Assembly: GCA_963755435.1 (NCBI GenBank)
Contig: CAVWJX010000011.1
Coordinates: 492,740-556,739 of the forward strand
Length of the DNA stretch: 64,000 nucleotides
DNA from: AP-15 sp963755435
GTDB lineage: Bacteria > Pseudomonadota > Alphaproteobacteria > ATCC43930 > CGMCC-115725
Direction: 5' to 3'
In this document: one piece after another, positions 35,648-44,268 of the stretch
How positions within the stretch are numbered: position 1 is the first letter of the stretch
How the letters are laid out: each line of letters opens with the position of its first letter
Made by a program: the position numbers and the translations under genes
The notes under the pieces: model-generated
Seen by the model: only the letters and a program-made list of their open reading frames with translations
Databases searched by the model: none
What the model was told of the DNA's origin: nothing

Positions 35648-36594
35648 GGCTCGGTGCTGCCGCCGGCGTGCTGGCCCTGCTCCATACGGCGCCGCTATGG
35701 GCGCAGTCGGTCCAATATGGGCCGGCCAATGGCAGCGGTGTCGCCCAATCCGGTTCGGTGACCGCCGGCGATATTGCCGCTTGGGCCGGAACCGGGCTGA
35801 TCCGCGACGGCGGTAATCCGGCCGGAACGGTGTCCAGCGTCGGGCTGACAATGCCGCCATGGCTGACGGTTTCGGGATCGCCAGTCACCGCGGCCGGGAC
35901 TTTGTCGGTCACCGGCGTGCCGCAGCCGGGAAACTTGTTTCTGGCCTCGCCGAGCCTGTCGAGCGGCGCCGTGGCGCCGCGGGCAATCGTCGGCGCTGAT
36001 CTGCCGCTGCCCGGCCCCGGCACTTTGGGCGGGGTGAACAGCTTTGCGCCGGTTACTCACAGCTGGCTGGACAGCATCTCGACCTCCGGTGCGCCACACG
36101 CCTCGCAGCCATCTTGCAGCGACCTGGCCGGTGCGGCGCCGTCGTGCTCGGTCGATACGACGGATGCCGGCAACATCGCCTCCGGCACATTACCAGCAGG
36201 GCGCCTGCCAAACACCCTGCCGGCAAATATGGCGTTTTCGGGCAACAACGTCTATTCCGGCACCTCGACCTGGAGCGGGTCGCTGTATGTCCCGATCCGG
36301 GTGGTGACGGCCGCAGGACCGGTCAGCATATCGGCGGCGACGGATTACATGATCGTCATCGACGAGACAATTCCTGCGCCGACCGCAATCAATTATGCGT
36401 GCTCGCCGGGCTTCACCTTTCTGGTCAAAGACGGCGCCGGCAATGACGCGACAAATGCGATCACCTTGAGACCGGCGTCTGGGACGATCGACGGCATTGC
36501 CAGTTTTATCATGGATGCGAGCACGGCGGGGACGCCCCCTTATGAAGCACGGGCTGTGACCTGCGACGCCAGCGGCAACTCTTGGGTGAATTGA
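35644..36594 (+). CDS. Exported fibre-like protein
   Basis: 316 residues from the ATG at 35644, overlapping the preceding stop. The signal peptide reads MRLGAAAGVLALLHTAPLWA. The mature part is low-complexity Gly/Ser/Pro-rich beta sequence: AGDIAAWAGTGLIRDGG, GNIASGTLPAGRLPNTLP and a C-terminal FLVKDGAGNDATNAITLRP. This is reminiscent of phage tail-fibre shafts ending in a receptor-type domain. Family not identified. Translational coupling indicates co-production with its neighbours. Confidence 0.68.
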   Translation: MRLGAAAGVLALLHTAPLWAQSVQYGPANGSGVAQSGSVTAGDIAAWAGTGLIRDGGNPAGTVSSVGLTMPPWLTVSGSPVTAAGTLSVTGVPQPGNLFLASPSLSSGAVAPRAIVGADLPLPGPGTLGGVNSFAPVTHSWLDSISTSGAPHASQPSCSDLAGAAPSCSVDTTDAGNIASGTLPAGRLPNTLPANMAFSGNNVYSGTSTWSGSLYVPIRVVTAAGPVSISAATDYMIVIDETIPAPTAINYACSPGFTFLVKDGAGNDATNAITLRPASGTIDGIASFIMDASTAGTPPYEARAVTCDASGNSWVN

Positions 36595-36596
36595 TA

Positions 36597-37133
36597 ATGA
36601 GACGATCGCTCGCCGCTGCTATTGCTTTATGCATGTCCTTTCCGGCCCACGCAGCAACCCCGTTTCTGTGGCAGCCCGGCACCGCAAACAACGGCCTGTC
36701 CGCGCCGGCGCTAATCTTGATGTCAACCGAGCTCGGGTCACTTGCTTCGGGGTCGGTTGCGCTCAGCAGCGTCGGAGGATCTGGCGGGGTGTTTACGAAT
36801 TCCAATACCGGCCAAGTAATTTGGTCGCCATTGGTGCTGACCCTCGGCTCGACGGCCGGTGCGTTTCAAACCGGGGGCAATCTGTCGTGTTGGTTTCTGC
36901 AGTCGCTCGATGGCTCGACCTTCGAAAATGGCAGTGTGGCCCCGCCGCGCGCGCCCGATGTCGTGTTCCCGCTTCCGCCGACCTCTCTAGCCGTAACCAC
37001 AACGTTTCTGTCGCAAGGGATAGCGCGTATGCCGGCACTCAATTTCAAGGTTTTGTGCCAGAATAATAGCGGGCAGACCTTGAATGCTTCAGGAAATACT
37101 GTGGTGCTTGCACCGACGGCCGTGCAGTATTGA
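36597..37133 (+). CDS. Exported hypothetical protein of the fibre cassette
   Basis: 178 residues from the ATG at 36597, two bases after the upstream stop. The signal peptide MRRSLAAAIALCMSFPAHAA has a clean AHA cleavage motif. The mature domain is beta-rich (SVALSSVGGSGGVFTNSNTG, NLSCWFLQSLDGSTFENG, MPALNFKVLCQNNSGQTL) and carries two cysteines. It looks like a small virion-accessory or fibre-tip protein but is exported. Function unknown. Confidence 0.68.
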   Translation: MRRSLAAAIALCMSFPAHAATPFLWQPGTANNGLSAPALILMSTELGSLASGSVALSSVGGSGGVFTNSNTGQVIWSPLVLTLGSTAGAFQTGGNLSCWFLQSLDGSTFENGSVAPPRAPDVVFPLPPTSLAVTTTFLSQGIARMPALNFKVLCQNNSGQTLNASGNTVVLAPTAVQY

Positions 37134-37155
37134 TCGTAGTCCATTCGGCCGGGCA

Positions 37156-38103
37156 ATGATGCTCACCGGGATGCGGCCCAGCCGGCGCCGCTTTGTGGCG
37201 GGTCTGACCGGCGCTGGCGTTGGGCTCGCCGCCGCACGATGTGCATCGGCGCTTCAGCTCCCGATGCGGCCGTATCGCGGGCTTTACCGGCCGCCGGGAT
37301 TGCCGCGTCTGGTCGACGGTCCAGTAACCGAATTTCTCGCCGATGCCTGGCAATTCGACGGATCGGCGTATGATCCCAATCAGGGCGCTTTTGGCGCCCC
37401 GCTATGGGGCTTGTCGGTCCGTGGCTATCCATACCGCACCCAATACGCGGCGTTCAGCTCGACAACGACGACAGCCGGCCAAGGTTGCGGCTTCAACGGC
37501 GCCTCACAGTATATTTGGACGACGGTTGGAGCCGGGCGGGGGCCATGGTCGGGAAGCCCGGCGCAGCAGACCATGCTGGTCGTCGCACAAATCAATTCCG
37601 TGCAAGGCGCTGCGCAGACCTTGATCGGGATCGAAGGGCATGCCATTCCACGCCGGGCGTCGATGCAGATTGCCGCGAACAGCACAAGCTTCTTTCTCGA
37701 CTGGACGACCTCGACGACCACCACCGGAACATTCTCTCAATCGGTCGTGCTCGGCCAACCTTTTACCGCAGCAATGACTTTGAATTACAGCGCGGGAACC
37801 GCGAGCCTATTTTTCGCGCAAGTGAAAAGTACGATCTCAGGCTCCGCTAAGGCGGTCAATCAATGGGATGAGGCCAATTTCGGGAACTCGATCGTGGCCG
37901 GAGTTAACGAGGCCAATTATCTCAATGGGACCCTGTTGTTTGCTGCTGCCTGGAATACGGTGCTTCCGGACCAAATGATTTTCGATCTGCTGCTCGACCC
38001 GTTCGGATTCCTGATATTTCCGGATGACGACATGATGTCCGACATTGTTGGCGCCGCAGCGGCGCGGTCGTTGCGCAGTGGCGCGCATGGCTTCCCGAGG
38101 TAG
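37156..38103 (+). CDS. Tat-exported LamG/concanavalin-like protein
   Basis: 315 residues from ATG 37156; ATG 37171 is an alternative. The N-terminus has a twin-arginine motif in SRRRFVAGLTGAGVGLAAA. The body resembles a laminin-G/concanavalin-like lectin fold: MLVVAQINSVQGAAQTLIGI, FFLDWTTSTTTTGTFSQSVV and NYLNGTLLFAAAWNTVLPDQ, then LLLDPFGFLIFP, the ending often seen in phage LamG-type proteins. Glycan binding is plausible. It abuts the portal gene and is the fifth exported protein in a row. Confidence 0.68.
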   Translation: MMLTGMRPSRRRFVAGLTGAGVGLAAARCASALQLPMRPYRGLYRPPGLPRLVDGPVTEFLADAWQFDGSAYDPNQGAFGAPLWGLSVRGYPYRTQYAAFSSTTTTAGQGCGFNGASQYIWTTVGAGRGPWSGSPAQQTMLVVAQINSVQGAAQTLIGIEGHAIPRRASMQIAANSTSFFLDWTTSTTTTGTFSQSVVLGQPFTAAMTLNYSAGTASLFFAQVKSTISGSAKAVNQWDEANFGNSIVAGVNEANYLNGTLLFAAAWNTVLPDQMIFDLLLDPFGFLIFPDDDMMSDIVGAAAARSLRSGAHGFPR

Positions 38104-38107
38104 TCCG

Positions 38108-39463
38108 ATGCCCCCAGCTGGCGGAAAACGCACATCGCTCGCCTCCTACACTTGGGGCGGGTTCGGCTCGCAGAACGACGTCACCCGATTCCGAGATGTT
38201 TTTCAACCTGACCAAGGAATCTTTTCACCTGGTTACCCGTTGGTGCCGCCGGAGCGTGAGCGTCTGCGGCTATGGGATTTCCCGGTCGGCTACAACACAA
38301 TATATACGCCGCGCGCTTATGAGCCGATCGGGTTTCACGAGTTGCGTGCCCTGGCTGAAAATCACGACATCACCCGGCTGGCGATCGAGACGCGCAAGGA
38401 TCAGATCGAAAAGCTCGATTGGGTGATCAGACCGCGCGACGAGAAAAAGCCGGCGCCGGACGTGCTCCAGCGCATCCGCAAGCTGACCGAGTTCTGGCGC
38501 AAGCCCGATGGCGAGCAGCCCTTTGCAACCTGGCTCCGCGAGATCCTCGAGGATCTGCTGGTGCTGGATGCGCCGGCTCTCGAGCTGCGCCGGAATCGGG
38601 GCGGCGAGATCATTGGTCTTGATGTCGTCGATGGCGCGACGATCAAGGTACTGATCGACGATACTGGGCGGCGCCCACAGCCGCCGGCGCCGGCTTACGA
38701 ACAGATAATACATGGGCGCCCGTGGCGGTTGCTGACCTCGGATCACCTGCTCTACGCGCCGCGCAACAAGCGGCCGCACAAGGCCTATGGTTTCGGGCCA
38801 TGCGAACAGATTGTCATGACCATCAATATCGGGCTGCGCCGTCAGCTGATGCAGCTGCAGCACTTCACTGAGGGCAATGTCCCGCCGGGGCTTTTGAATG
38901 CGCCGGACGGTTGGAACGCCGAACAGATCCGCCAGTTCCAAGAGTGGTTCGACTCGATCCTCGCCGGCAATAGCGGCAGTCGCACCCGGCTGATCTGGGC
39001 TCCGACCGGCGCCAAGTATCAGGCCTTCAAGGAAGCACCCTACAAGGACGAGTTCGACGAATGGCTGGCGCGCATCGTCTGTTATGCGTTTTCTCTGCCG
39101 CCTACGGCGTTCACTCCGCAAGTCAACCGGGCGACGGCGCAATCGGCGCAGCAGACAGCACTCGAAGAGGGATTGGCGCCGCTGGCGAATTGGGTCAAGC
39201 GACTGGTCGACGGCATTATCCAAGACCGAATGGGCCATGCCGACCTCGAATTCATCTGGTCGGATGTCCAGGCCACCGACCCCAAGAACCAGGCCTCGAT
39301 CCTCGACGTCTACGTTAAAAATGGAATCTATACGCTGAATGAGGCGCGCGACATCCTTGGACTGGGCCCAATCGAAGGCGGCGACCAACCGGTGTTTCAG
39401 ACCGCGCGAGGGCCGGTCGCGCTGGCTGCCGCCTTGATGCCGGAACCAGCGGCCGAAACATAG
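38108..39463 (+). CDS. Phage portal protein
   Basis: 451 residues from the ATG at 38108 (GAGG 6 bases upstream; ATG 38087 possible). Portal motifs: IETRKDQIEKLDWVIRPRDE, LEDLLVLDAPALELRRNRGG, LTSDHLLYAPRNKRPHKAYG, FGPCEQIVMTINIGLRRQL, IVCYAFSLPPTAFTPQVNRA and YTLNEARDILGLGP. The portal forms the dodecameric DNA entry channel of the capsid. It is separated from TerL by six kilobases of fibre-like genes. Confidence 0.92.
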   Translation: MPPAGGKRTSLASYTWGGFGSQNDVTRFRDVFQPDQGIFSPGYPLVPPERERLRLWDFPVGYNTIYTPRAYEPIGFHELRALAENHDITRLAIETRKDQIEKLDWVIRPRDEKKPAPDVLQRIRKLTEFWRKPDGEQPFATWLREILEDLLVLDAPALELRRNRGGEIIGLDVVDGATIKVLIDDTGRRPQPPAPAYEQIIHGRPWRLLTSDHLLYAPRNKRPHKAYGFGPCEQIVMTINIGLRRQLMQLQHFTEGNVPPGLLNAPDGWNAEQIRQFQEWFDSILAGNSGSRTRLIWAPTGAKYQAFKEAPYKDEFDEWLARIVCYAFSLPPTAFTPQVNRATAQSAQQTALEEGLAPLANWVKRLVDGIIQDRMGHADLEFIWSDVQATDPKNQASILDVYVKNGIYTLNEARDILGLGPIEGGDQPVFQTARGPVALAAALMPEPAAET

Positions 39464-39647
39464 AAAAAGCGCCGTCTCGCGCTTCAGAGATTTCACAACA
39501 ACGCCAGCCAAGATCGCCGTCGGCGTTGCGTTCAATCGCCGCCGGTCAGCCGCGCCCGCACCCGGCGCCCTCAGCGTGCCGCGGTGCCTCTGTGCCGATC
39601 CCTTTCAACGTCCTTTGCAGACGAGAATTATCAGGAGCGCCTCTGAG

Positions 39648-40751
39648 ATGAGCGTCACCCCAAACAACCTCGTCGCCTACGGTTCGGTGAACATGCCCGA
39701 GGCCGACGGCGTGACCGTCGGCGGCGGAGTCGATTTCACCAAACGCATTGCCTTTTACGACATCTTTCCGGCCGGCACTGTCGACGTCGTATCGAGCTCA
39801 ACCTCGGACACTGCAACCAAGATGCAGGTGCAAGGGCGCGACTCGACTGGCGTTATCCAGACGCCAGCGGCGATGACCCTGACCGGCACGACCCCAGTCA
39901 CCGGATCGCAGACTTTCGAGCGCATGCTGTGCGCGATCCTCTCGGGTGGCAACACCGCCTCCGGCAGTACGTTCCCGCTGGCGAACCCGGGCGGCACCGC
40001 CGCGGTCGGCGATGTCGCGGTTTATGCCCACGCCCCGGTCATCGCCGCCCATACCGCGCAGCCCGGCTCGGCCAACACCAGCGGCACCACACCACCGCTG
40101 ATGAAACTGCAAACGGGCGACGGCGTCAGCGTTTCGGTCGGGCAGATCATCCGCATCACCTCCGGTGCCGGCACCAATCAGCTGCGCCAGATCATTGCTA
40201 TCTCGGGCTATGGCACCGACGTGGTCGCGATCAATCGCGACTGGATCGCGATTCCGGACAACACCAGCGTCTATAGCGTCGTGCAGGGGATGTTGTTCGA
40301 GATCTCGCCGAACCCGGTGACGGCCATAAGCCGCTGCTTCGCCACTGCAGCGGCCGACGTGCCGACCGGATCGGCACGGTATTTTTTCGAAAAGGTGTTC
40401 GTCGTCAACAACAACACGGCGACGGCCCTGACCGCAGCTCAGATCGAGATCGCCAGCGAGATCCCGACCTTGCCGGCGGGCGCGCTGCTCGACATCGGCC
40501 TCACAACGGCACTCAACGATACGAACACCTGCAACCCGCGCCAACAGGCCTCGAGCTTCGTGCCCGCCGGGTGCGGTGCCTTCGTGACCCAGCCGGCCTT
40601 CGTCAATGTCCCGTCGCCGGGCAATTTGCCTGCGGGCGCGGCGCCGAACAGCGCCGGCGCGCAGGGCATATGGATGCGTTTGACCCTGCCGGCCGGCACC
40701 GCGGCCTACAAGGGTTCGGCAGATCTACGGGTGCAGGGGACGACGACGTGA
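39648..40751 (+). CDS. Phage structural protein of unknown function
   Basis: 367 residues from ATG 39648 (AGGAG upstream). It begins MSVTPNNLVAYGSVNMPEAD and is rich in Thr, Ala and Gly with beta-strand character. Inner stretches include RIAFYDIFPAGTVDVVSSS, RSTG-type loops and a C-terminal GAQGIWMRLTLPAGTAAYKG. It has no signal peptide, in contrast to the upstream cassette. It is probably a virion decoration or fibre protein. The 185 bases before it hold no gene. Confidence 0.72.
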   Translation: MSVTPNNLVAYGSVNMPEADGVTVGGGVDFTKRIAFYDIFPAGTVDVVSSSTSDTATKMQVQGRDSTGVIQTPAAMTLTGTTPVTGSQTFERMLCAILSGGNTASGSTFPLANPGGTAAVGDVAVYAHAPVIAAHTAQPGSANTSGTTPPLMKLQTGDGVSVSVGQIIRITSGAGTNQLRQIIAISGYGTDVVAINRDWIAIPDNTSVYSVVQGMLFEISPNPVTAISRCFATAAADVPTGSARYFFEKVFVVNNNTATALTAAQIEIASEIPTLPAGALLDIGLTTALNDTNTCNPRQQASSFVPAGCGAFVTQPAFVNVPSPGNLPAGAAPNSAGAQGIWMRLTLPAGTAAYKGSADLRVQGTTT

Positions 40752-40800
40752 GCGACCCCCGCCATCGCATCGGGAACGCCATCGGCGGCGCACCCGCGAG

Positions 40801-40887
40801 ATGAACGGCAATGCGCTCGTCTGGGAAGTCTTTTGCATTGCTGCGGCGCTTGTCCTCCTGCTCCTCGTCCTCTGTCCAAAGGATTGA
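40801..40887 (+). CDS. 28-residue single-TM peptide
   Basis: Tiny frame from ATG 40801 to TGA 40887: a short polar start (MNGNALVWEV) and one hydrophobic helix (CIAAALVLLLLVLCP). It precedes a second tiny TM peptide by four bases. Similar short membrane peptides can act in phage lysis timing. It is supported only by composition and tight spacing. Confidence 0.45.
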   Translation: MNGNALVWEVFCIAAALVLLLLVLCPKD

Positions 40888-40891
40888 TTCG

Positions 40892-41002
40892 ATGTTGTTT
40901 TGGGGACCCGCTTTGTTCGGCGCCGGTTGCGCCGTCTGGCTCGCCGGGGTAGCGATCGTCTATGGCGCCGCGCTGACCCGCGGTGATCGGCGCAGGGACT
41001 GA
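40892..41002 (+). CDS. 36-residue single-TM peptide
   Basis: From ATG 40892: MLFWGPALFGAGCAVWLAGV, then a hydrophobic stretch ending in a basic tail (RGDRRRD), consistent with one TM helix and a cytoplasmic positive tail. It sits four bases after the previous peptide and three bases before the next gene, so all three are probably translated together. Possible holin-like or membrane-signalling role; unproven. Confidence 0.5.
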   Translation: MLFWGPALFGAGCAVWLAGVAIVYGAALTRGDRRRD

Positions 41003-41005
41003 GCC

Positions 41006-41377
41006 ATGGCGGGACCGGTCATCACCACATTGCTCTCGCCAAACCCGGCGACCGGCAATACCAGTGCGCTGACCATCGGCACCGAGACGACGCTCGCCTC
41101 GGCGACATCGCTGAGCCAGGGGGGCACGTTTCTGCCGCAAATCGACCTCAGCAACATGGTCGACGGCGACGTGATTGAGATCCGCGTCTACAACCAGGCG
41201 AACAGCTCGTCGTCCTTGGTCGAGGAGATCAGTCTGAGTTTCGCCAACGCGCAGATCGACCTGATGCCGCCGCTGCCGGCGATCCCGGCGACGATCGGCT
41301 GGAGGCTCACAATCAAGCAGACCGTCGGAACCGGCCGCACCTATCAGTGGTCGGTGCTGAACCTGAACGGGACCTGA
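41006..41377 (+). CDS. Phage-type hypothetical beta-rich protein
   Basis: 123 residues starting MAGPVITTLLSPNPATGNTS, with GGTFLPQIDLSNMVDGDVIE and a C-terminal RLTIKQTVGTGRTYQWSVLN. It looks like a compact beta-sandwich. It is packed between the tiny TM peptides and the following gene with 3-4 base gaps. It resembles virion accessory proteins of alphaproteobacterial prophages; function unknown. Confidence 0.68.
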   Translation: MAGPVITTLLSPNPATGNTSALTIGTETTLASATSLSQGGTFLPQIDLSNMVDGDVIEIRVYNQANSSSSLVEEISLSFANAQIDLMPPLPAIPATIGWRLTIKQTVGTGRTYQWSVLNLNGT

Positions 41378-41381
41378 GCCA

Positions 41382-42197
41382 ATGGGCTACGCCCGCGCGC
41401 TCGCCAGCTCGACCCGATACGAGATACATGGGATTTCAGGCGGGGTCGGCACCACGCTTACGCCGGGGGCGGCCAACACCAAGGGCAGCTTCGCCACGCT
41501 CGGCACCGCCGGTTTTTCCTATGACGGCTTCTTTGCCACCTGCACCGGGTTGGGTGGCGGCGGCACCACCCGCTATCGCGTCGACTTCGCGATCAACACC
41601 GGCGGCAGCGACCAGCTAATCGTCGAGGATGTGTATTTCGATCCAGGCTCGGCCGGTAACTATGTCGTCGGTTCACGGCGCGTGCTGCTGCCGGTCAACC
41701 TGCCCGCCGGTGCGGCGGTGAAAGCACGCTGCCAATCGGCGAGTAGTGGCGGGTCGCTGTCGGTCGGCGTGCTTGGCTTTCAGGGCGATGCCAAAGCGGC
41801 CAAAGGCTTCCGCGCGCTCAAATCGGCAACCGACTGGACCAATACCGACCCGACCAACTCGCTGACCCTTTCCGGCACGACCTTGACCGGTTGGATCCAA
41901 ATCATGGCGTCGACCCCGGTGCGGTTCGCCGGGCTGGCGCTCGCGGTCGATACGCTCGGCAATACGAGCATGACCAGCGCGCACGCCACATTTGAGATCG
42001 CGATCGGCGCGGCAGGCAGCGAGCATTCGACCGGCATCGTCATCCCGCTGCAGCTCGCCTCCTCGGCCGGCGGTATTGGCACCGAGGCATGCCTGCCCTG
42101 CGACATCCCGGCCGGGTCGCGGCTCTCGGTGCGGGCGCAGTGCGACGTGGCCGATACCAACACGATCGGCATCGTCTTAAGCGGATTGGCGGCATGA
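41382..42197 (+). CDS. Phage-type structural/fibre protein
   Basis: 271 residues. It starts MGYARALASSTRYEIHGISG, is rich in Gly/Thr, and has beta-strand stretches such as TRYRVDFAINTGGSDQLIVE and VKARCQSASSGGSLSVGVLG, then STGIVIPLQLASSAGGIGTE. No signal peptide or known domain. Its place beside a DUF1906 gene and other fibre-like genes suggests a virion surface role. Confidence 0.68.
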   Translation: MGYARALASSTRYEIHGISGGVGTTLTPGAANTKGSFATLGTAGFSYDGFFATCTGLGGGGTTRYRVDFAINTGGSDQLIVEDVYFDPGSAGNYVVGSRRVLLPVNLPAGAAVKARCQSASSGGSLSVGVLGFQGDAKAAKGFRALKSATDWTNTDPTNSLTLSGTTLTGWIQIMASTPVRFAGLALAVDTLGNTSMTSAHATFEIAIGAAGSEHSTGIVIPLQLASSAGGIGTEACLPCDIPAGSRLSVRAQCDVADTNTIGIVLSGLAA

Positions 42198-42263
42198 TCC
42201 GGCGGATCATTGCCGCTATCGGATTGGCGGCGATTTCCCGCCTGACAGAAGGGACCGGATGAC

Positions 42264-42986
42264 ATGTCTCTCTCAGGAGTGGCGATGGCCGCCGCGCCCG
42301 GCGCGCAGGGCTTCGACACCGATACCGCGCTTGTTGCGGCCAGCGCTGGCCAGCTTTTCGAGACGGGCTTCCGGTTCGCGATCCGCTACCTTTCCCGTAA
42401 AGTCCCGCAGAACCTCGGCGATCTGGGCAGCGCCGAGGCTGAGACGGTTCTCGGCGCCGGGCTGGCGTTGATGGCGGTGCAGCATTGCTCGCGTGCCGGA
42501 TGGGCGCCGACAACGGTGCTCGGCGGGAGCTACGGTCATGCCGCAGTGCTGAACGCCACGGCAATCGGATTTCCGATCGGCGTCAGTCTATGGCTGGACC
42601 TCGAAGAGGTCGCGACGTATGCGACCGCCGCCAATACGATCGGCTATGTCAATGCCTGGGCTGGCGAGGTGTCTGATGCCGGATTTGTGCCCGGGCTCTA
42701 TGTCGGAGCGAACCAGCCGCTGACCGGCGATGAGCTTTACTGGCGGCTCAAAGTCTCGCGCTATTGGCGCTCGGCCTCCAAGGTGCCAGACATCGCCTAT
42801 CGAGGTTATTGCATGGCGCAGGCGTTGATGCCTTCTCCGGTTTCTGATGGCGCCGATGGCACTCTATCGATCGACCGCGACGTGATCATGGCCGACGCCT
42901 TTGGCGGTGTACCGATCTGGCTGGCGCCGATCCCGGTTCTGCCCGCTTCGTGGGCGCCGCGCGGGGAGGCCGGAAATGTATCTTAG
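42264..42986 (+). CDS. DUF1906 glycoside-hydrolase-like protein
   Basis: 240 residues. It shows the DUF1906 (Rv2525c-like, GH25-related TIM barrel) pattern: QGFDTDTALVAASAGQLFET, RFAIRYLSRK, ETVLGAGLALMAVQHC, IGVSLWLDLEEV with conserved acidic residues, FVPGLYVGANQPLTGDELYW and DGTLSIDRDV. This fold acts on or binds cell-wall glycans, so it may be the element's endolysin or a virion-borne wall hydrolase. No export signal. It sits between portal and protease, an uncommon site for a lysis gene. Confidence 0.78.
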   Translation: MSLSGVAMAAAPGAQGFDTDTALVAASAGQLFETGFRFAIRYLSRKVPQNLGDLGSAEAETVLGAGLALMAVQHCSRAGWAPTTVLGGSYGHAAVLNATAIGFPIGVSLWLDLEEVATYATAANTIGYVNAWAGEVSDAGFVPGLYVGANQPLTGDELYWRLKVSRYWRSASKVPDIAYRGYCMAQALMPSPVSDGADGTLSIDRDVIMADAFGGVPIWLAPIPVLPASWAPRGEAGNVS

Positions 42987-43097
42987 AACTATAGACGTGA
43001 CCTCGTCTGGCCTGTTGCCTCGGGCTCGATCGCAGACCAGGCGCTCGGTGTGCTTCGCTAGCCGGAGGCCCTCGGTCGACCGAAGGATGCACGAGAA

Positions 43098-43787
43098 GTG
43101 ATTTGGGGCGGCGCGCCGGCGCAGCATCTCATTGTCGAGACAACCAACGCCGGCTCTGGCGGCACAATTGTCACTGGCGACTTCGCGGCGCCGATCGCGG
43201 CGCTGGCGAGGCAGATCGCCGACCGGGACAATGCTGTCGAGGCCTTGGCAGGGAAGCGCGGCGAGCAGACGGCGAGGATCGAAGAGGTTGCCTCGGAGCG
43301 GTTCGACAGCTCGTTGTTCGTCGAGGCGCTGGCGGGCCGTTTGGTCGAGTTCGCTATTCCGGCGGAACCCGGGGCGCGCGTCGCCAGTGATCGCGGCATT
43401 CTTGCCGACGTCCTGGTTGTGCGGCGAGGCGATGCCGGTGCCCCGGTTGAAGCGCTCGGGGCTGCCGACATCTCGGTCACGAGCAATGCGACGCTGCCGA
43501 TCGAGGGGCTGTCGCAGCAGTATAGCGATGGCGGTATGGCGCTCGAGGACGTTGCGGCGCAGCGGATCGAGCCCGAAGTCCCGACCGGCGCGCTCCGGAT
43601 GCTGGTGCAAGAAGGCGGCAAGCCAATCGAATGGTTAACCAGCGGCGCCAGAGCAATCGGCGATACGGCGGTGGGGCTCGAATGGGAGGGAACGGCGCCG
43701 CCGGTCGTGACATCCCTCGAAACCGGGCCAGGACGGATCAGGCTGCTGGCGACATCGGGTCGGAGGCGTCTGCTGCGGAGAAATTGA
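43098..43787 (+). CDS. Repetitive phage-type protein of unknown function
   Basis: 229 residues from GTG 43098. The sequence contains imperfect units of roughly 20-25 residues built around PIEAL or PVEAL: APIAALARQIADRDNAVEAL, FVEALAGRL, APVEALGAADISVTSNATLP, PIEGLSQQYSDG and KPIEWLTSGARA. The C-terminus is strongly basic (GRRRLLRRN). Such short repeats suggest an elongated fibre or scaffold-like rod. No family recognised. Confidence 0.6.
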   Translation: MIWGGAPAQHLIVETTNAGSGGTIVTGDFAAPIAALARQIADRDNAVEALAGKRGEQTARIEEVASERFDSSLFVEALAGRLVEFAIPAEPGARVASDRGILADVLVVRRGDAGAPVEALGAADISVTSNATLPIEGLSQQYSDGGMALEDVAAQRIEPEVPTGALRMLVQEGGKPIEWLTSGARAIGDTAVGLEWEGTAPPVVTSLETGPGRIRLLATSGRRRLLRRN

Positions 43788-43788
43788 G

Positions 43789-44166
43789 ATGCGTCTGTCA
43801 ATGGCGTTTGATCCGATCGAAGTTGGCGAGATCGACAATTTTGCCTTCGATTTCACCGCCGACGTCGGCGCCGCGATTATCGTCATGACTGATTGGATTT
43901 GTGCATTGGCGCCCTTCCAGACGGCGACGGACCCGACGCCTCAGTCCAAGATCCTATCGGCTTCGGCACAGACCATGATTTAGGTTCGTTCGCCGCTCGA
44001 TGGTTCGCTGCAGACTCTGACCGGGGCCTTTTCGGTCGCGTCGGTTGGGCGCATGCCAATCTCGGCCGTTGGCGGCACCTATATTCTTGAGGCTACCGTC
44101 AATCTCAGCGACGGCCGCATCCTGAAGCTCAGTTCGACAGTTCTGTGCGCACCGCCGGCCGGGTGA
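43789..44166 (+). pseudogene. Phage protein gene interrupted by an in-frame amber codon
   Basis: From ATG 43789 the frame reads MRLSMAFDPIEVGEIDNFAF to ASAQTMI, then TAG at 43981-43983. The same frame continues as VRSPLDGSLQTLTGAFSVAS and GGTYILEATVNLSDGRILKL to TGA at 44164-44166. Both halves read as one 125-residue beta-rich virion protein, and a single CAG-to-TAG change (Gln to stop) would create the break. It is either a recent nonsense mutation or a site that relies on read-through or suppression. Confidence 0.6.
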
Positions 44167-44268
44167 CGCCGAAACTGCAAACCGCCCAGCGAACAAAATC
44201 TGCGTGACGCCGATCGTCCGGCGCGTGCCCTCGTAACACGACGCAAACCATGGACTAGACATCGGACC

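Noticed and set aside
42976..43101. 41-codon plus-strand frame between DUF1906 and the repetitive protein
   Set aside because: Overlaps the DUF1906 end and has an Arg/Ser-rich composition without hydrophobic or domain signal; not convincing as a gene.
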